NCBI GenBank assembly: GCA_037176705.1
Contig: CM073908.1
Coordinates: forward strand, 130,809,430 to 130,873,429
Reading direction: 5' to 3'
Origin: Molossus alvarezi
Lineage: Eukaryota > Chordata > Mammalia > Chiroptera > Molossidae
Length of the DNA: 64,000 bases
In this document: one piece after another, positions 59,691-64,000 of the stretch
Layout: each line of letters begins with the position of its first letter
Numbering within the stretch: position 1 is the first letter of the stretch
Position numbers and translations under genes: made by a program
Notes under the pieces: generated by a model
The model's database searches: none
What the model was told of the DNA's origin: nothing
What the model saw: the letters and a program-made list of their open reading frames with translations, nothing else

Positions 59691-62615
59691 TAGTTAGAAG
59701 TGGACAGGTTCTGATTTAAAAACAGACACTGATTAGCTGTTCTAAGAGTATGCCTTGCCAAGGGTGCAAAAAAAAAAAAAAAAACAACAACAACAAAGAT
59801 GCTGTGTTCGATGAGTATGGGAACTGGGCAGTTTTCCATTTTCAGATAGTTTCTGTAGCACCTAAAGCCTACCTTAATGAAAATGTTGTTAGCATAAGGA
59901 CTGTATGAGTTCTATGTACTAGACACAAAATTGCAAAGTGGAGTCAAAACATTTAAAACCTGTAGAAATTGAATAAGCTAGTTAAACTAAGACAGGGCTT
60001 AAATAAGAGTAAGAAATAGAGGTTGTATTGTATCCCTATTTGGTATTTTAATGTTTCTACTATAATACTGAATGTAAATTTTGTTTTAAAACTTAGAATC
60101 TTATATAAAGCAATCTAATGGGAACACATTTACAGAGAAAACTTGTTTTCATTTTGTAGAAGTATACCATGGTTCTTTTCTTTCTTCTTCTTCTTCTTCT
60201 TTTTTTTTTTTTTACTATGGGGAATGAGTGTCTCCCAGAGAAAAATAAATTATGCTGCTAGAAACTATATGTAGCAAATGATTTATTTAAGGTATACTTT
60301 GAGAAGTGTATATAAAATGCCAAAAAGGTGAAGAGCTATAAAATGGCTTAGCTACTTCTCACAAGAAATTATGCATCATGTAAATCTAGTGTACCTGCTG
60401 CTGTCGGTTTGCAGTTTATATTTAGTTTTTTCAAGGACCAAAAAAGACGCTTTTGATCTCCTAACATTGGTAATTATCTCTAATTATAGGAAGATTTTTC
60501 TCTGTGTGTGAAACAGCCCACTTTTAAACATTTCTGTTTGTTGCATATTTTAACTTACACTGTGCTTCTAAGCATCTGTTGGATTTAGATCATTAGCATT
60601 TCCACCAATATAGCAGTCAATGAGACCACAAGAGTGTTTGCCTACTGATAACCATGATGAGAAAAAAACACACAAAGTCATTTGTTTTCCCATTTCCAGT
60701 TAAAATCCTATCAGTGAAATTTAGCTCAATGTTCATTCACAGAATATACACTATTACAAAGCAAAACATGCAAAGTCAAGTGTAAGATGAATACCTATAA
60801 TGACTGGATATGTTTCTTCCTGATACACTACTCTGAAAATTATAGAAATGTTATTTGGGTTATGTTTTTGTTCAGTGGATTCATATTCCATTGATGCATC
60901 GAAATTCAGGAAATATGAATGTTTCTCCATCTCAGAAATGGCTAAGTTTTTTCAGAGTAGTAAAAGTAAAGATTAGAATCTAGAATCTTAAAACAGAGCT
61001 TACTAAATAAGTGCTGAGAGGCATATAATAGTAGGTAGTCAGGGACTGAGTGAGACATCCCACCACTAATCTCACAATTGAGCCTCAGTTTACATAAACT
61101 CATAAGTAAGGCTGCATCAACTTACCTCTCCATGGCTTCTCCACTTTGGTGTCTGGGCCTATAGTTCCCCTCTATGCTAAGGTTTGTAAGACCTTTTGCT
61201 ATGGCTGGGCATTGCTGATATAACCCAAAAGACAGAACCACATTACATCTTGAAGGACTAATACTTCTTCAGGTTTAAACATTAAAAATAAAAACATGTA
61301 AATCGTAAATAAATAAATAAATAAATGAACCACTAAGGTACCCTTTTTATAAACTGTCTTCTATCCATCAAGTTGACCTGGTTATATATACTCTCCTCTG
61401 CATTAGAGTTATTGTATTAAGTGCTTCATTCATTCACTTCTCCTTCTATCTATGCTCTTTAGTGTTCTACAACTCTGGTTTGTTGACATGCTTTGCTTAT
61501 ATCAAAAGCATATTTGCTAAAATGATGCAAGAAGTTTTAAAAGGTATTAGTGTTTTTCTGCTCACTGTTTTTGTCCTCTGTCATCAGCATGAGAAAGCCT
61601 TGACTGGGTTATCTTGCTGCAGAATAAGACACATGGAGCGAAACTGAATTGTCCCAATTGTTTCAACCATGGCTATACTATGATAATTCAACAGCTAGCC
61701 AATCTCCAGAAATGCAGATGATCCCAACCAATATGAGCAGAACTATCTAGCCAACTTGCAGCTTACCACAGAGAGATGGACAAGCTCAGTCCAGATATGT
61801 TGATAACAGTCCAGATCAACTAATTCCTATAGATCATGAGCTAAACTGTTTATTTTTGTTTGACACTGAAGTTCTATGGCTGTTCGTTATACAATATAAT
61901 TCTAGCAATAGATACATTTTTGAATAAAGACAATATGAATCATGCCCAGAAGACTTCCTGCATTTGGAAATCTCTATCTGTAATCAAGACAACTGATATT
62001 TACAGGGGCTTGATATGAATTTTAAAAATGTGTAGACATTGATGGGTAAATATTGCACTGGAGCCTTGAGTCTTTCCTGATCACACATCCCTGGAAAAAT
62101 GAACTGCATATACCACACATGACATTTATACTCTACCCTCATCCACAGTGCCCTCCTGAACCCCAATTAAGAAAAGATGTCAATTCTGAGACAGGTGGTG
62201 GTAAGCTTTATGTCTTCAACAGCTGCTGGTAGACAAGAAAAGGTACATCAGGGGATGTCCAGAGTAGAGTATGGGTAGAATGTAGCTGTATGTACATAGG
62301 TGTATGTCAGTTGGTAACTGTGTGCACTTTCTGAAGAGTATGCCGTGTCCTGTGCAGATGAGAGTATATGTAGGAGTAGGCTCATTCTCTCTGCTGCTCC
62401 TGAATTCTGGTGGGACACTATGACTCTCCAAGTCTTCATTCTTATTTAATTCAGAATAAGTCTGTGATGTGAATTGTGCCTTATAAATGTTGAAGCCCTA
62501 TGCAATGTACTAATTGATAGACTGGTAAATAGTAGGCTACTTGTGAATCCTATGATTTCATAATTGGTGAGGAATTCCTCTGAGGAAAGTGCTCAATTTT
62601 TCTTTTCTTTTCTTT
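59691..62615. other. Long unrecognised stretch with simple repeats
   Basis: An A-run at 59768-59784 with (CAA)n, a (TTC)n/T-run at 60181-60214 and (AAAT)n at about 61306-61326. No repeat family or gene is recognised in the rest. Confidence 0.45.
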
Positions 62616-62619
62616 ATTC

Positions 62620-63235
62620 TGCACAAATTTATTTATCTTCTATTGTATACCCTGAGTTTACAGAGATAAATAAGGCACCCTCTCAGCCCTCAAGAGTTTT
62701 AAAGCCTAATTAAGAGATAAATGCAGAAAATATTTTGGTATAGTTTTTATAAGTGGTCTTATTCATCAATGATCAAGGTACTATGGAGAAACAGAGTGAA
62801 CAATCATTTTTGGCATAGAGTACAGGTAGAATTGACGGAAGGCTTCACAGAATATACATTTTAAAAATGAGTAGATTAAATAGAAGTTCTTTAGGAAGAC
62901 AAAAAAAAGAGATGAAAGCTCCTAGAGAAGGAGAACAACAAAAGTATTTGAAGAACTGAACATAAATAGAATCTCATTAGTTTGAAGACCAGTAAATTCC
63001 AGATCACCATGAGTCAGGGCTTAACAAATGATGAGGAAGGAGTAAGAGGCTATGGGAATATAAATAATTATAGGAGACATGAAAAGGGGTTTGGCTTTAT
63101 GATGTAAGTAATAGATAGACATATGAAACAACGAAGTATAAAAATTAGATTTGCATGTTGGAAATGTCACTCCAGTAGCAGTATTGTGGTGGGTGAGCCT
63201 GGAGGAAAAGAAGCTATACCAATAGATTAGATACA
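62620..63235 (-). mobile_element. L2 relic, minus
   Basis: TTACAGAGATAAATAAGGCAC, CTCAGCCCTCAAGAGTTTTA, GGTACTATGGAGAAACAGAG, GACGGAAGGCTTCACAG, TTAGATTTGCATGTTGGAAA and TGTCACTCCAGTAGCAG follow the order of antisense L2 3' sequence. Ancient and diverged. Confidence 0.65.
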
Positions 63236-63786
63236 TGCTGTCCATATAGTAGCTACTACCAGCCACATTTGGATACTGAGTACTTGAAATGTACTAGTCA
63301 GAAATGAGATGTATGTCCTGACCAGTGTAAAATATACACTGGATGCCAATGAAAACTATTTTTAAAGAATGTAAAATATCTTATGAATAATGTTTAATAG
63401 TGACTAAAGTTTGAAAAAGATAATATTTTTAATATACTAGGTTAAAGAAAATGTGCTATTAAAAGTAATTTTACTGTTTTCTCTTTTTTATTATTATCTT
63501 TATTGTTGAGAATATTACAGATGTCCCCCATTTTCTTCTGTTGCCCTCCTCCTCCCAGTTCCTGCCTGGCCCCAAACCTTCCCCATCCTATTGTCTGTGT
63601 CTATGGGTAATGCATATATGCATGTAAATTATTTGCTTAATCTCTTCCTGCCCCCCTCCCTCCTTCCCTCTGAGATTCATCAGTATGTGCAATGTTTCTA
63701 CTCTTAATTTGTTTAATGTGGCTACTAAAATGTTTGAAGTTATGAGTGTGTCTCCCATGATATTCTTATTGGATATCCCTGCTCCA
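63236..63786. mobile_element. Ancient small DNA transposon (MER type) split by an L1 tail
   Basis: CTGTCCATATAGTAGCTAC, CCACATTTGGATACTGAG, TACTTGAAATGTACTAGTC and, after the insertion, AATGTGGCTACTAAAATG and TCTTATTGGATATCCCTG match a widespread mammalian non-coding DNA element whose ends read 'ctgtccaatag...'. The outer ends are inverted: CTGTCCATATAG against the complement of TATTGGATATCCC. The subfamily is not named. Confidence 0.6.
63478..63710 (-). mobile_element. L1 3' UTR fragment, minus, inside the DNA transposon
   Basis: TTATTATTATCTTTATTGTTG, AATATTACAGATGTCCCCCA, a pyrimidine-rich block and TCTGAGATTCATCAGTATG match the L1 tail type at position 1 and 37.4 kb. It interrupts the DNA element, whose second part resumes at about 63711. 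Confidence 0.75.
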
Positions 63787-64000
63787 GATGATAAGTGATT
63801 GATGACTTAGGTTGTGACATCACATAAAGACAGGGAGAAAATTTGACAGCTGTTAAAGGAGAGGGATCTGACAAGGATCTGTGTTGCACTGAGAGAGCTT
63901 GACAGGTCTAGAATTGCTCTGAGAGTTCTGACTTGATGGACAGAGACAGTGGTGAGTTTAATAAACAGCACATAGATCCCAAGAATAAGAGCTAAAAAAT
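63787..64000. other. Unrecognised end of window
   Basis: Nothing recognised; possibly more of the L2-type flank. Confidence 0.35.

Noticed and set aside
59281..59703. AGTGG direct repeat as target-site duplication of the 59.3 kb LTR
   Set aside because: The right-hand copy would leave the LTR ending in ...TTAGA rather than CA. A 5-base match in this much sequence is easily chance.

Overview
This is a vertebrate nuclear window, almost certainly bat. It is AT-rich, has no bacterial-style gene packing, and I see no intact cellular gene, exon set, tRNA or rRNA gene. The main taxonomic clue is about 19 copies or remnants of one tRNA-derived SINE. Its head reads CTGGCCGGTTTGGCTCAG, followed by a B-box-like block, a CT-rich stretch, and a tail with TCCTCxGGTGAGGAT and poly(A). 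This matches the Ves SINE family of bats. L1 elements, MIR and L2 relics, MaLR and other LTRs, and small DNA transposons make up the rest of the recognisable sequence.

Layout. Positions 1-1331 hold a 5'-truncated L1 on the minus strand, followed by a Ves SINE. Positions 1570-12890 are old, mostly unrecognised sequence with scattered Ves, MIR, an L2-type end and half of a mariner MITE. Positions 12901-20310 hold L1-A (plus strand): a near full-length L1 followed directly by a second copy of its own 3' end. Positions 20320-26000 are old sequence with L2/MIR-type relics and an old L1 tail. Positions 26004-33891 hold L1-B (minus strand), the mirror-image case: a full-length L1 with an extra 3' end, enclosed by one target-site duplication, with a Ves SINE later inserted in that duplication. 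Positions 33900-42430 hold LTR relics, two unusually alike MIR pieces and several Ves. Positions 42432-48690 hold L1-C (plus strand), here preceded by an L1 3' end. Positions 49500-50400 are an ancient L1 carrying a mariner MITE and two Ves. Positions 50400-64000 are mostly old unique sequence with Ves copies, two solo-LTR-like elements, an L2 relic and a small DNA transposon split by an L1 tail.

Nothing here works as a gene system. ORF1 and ORF2 of all three long L1s carry stops and frameshifts, although endonuclease and reverse-transcriptase motifs remain readable. The most informative biology is the retrotransposition record: composite L1s with doubled 3' ends at the same ORF2 breakpoint, two alternative L1 5' promoter architectures, a SINE dimer inside one target-site duplication, and repeat-on-repeat nesting. 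Family assignments were made by eye without database searches, and most element edges are good to within about 10-30 bases.
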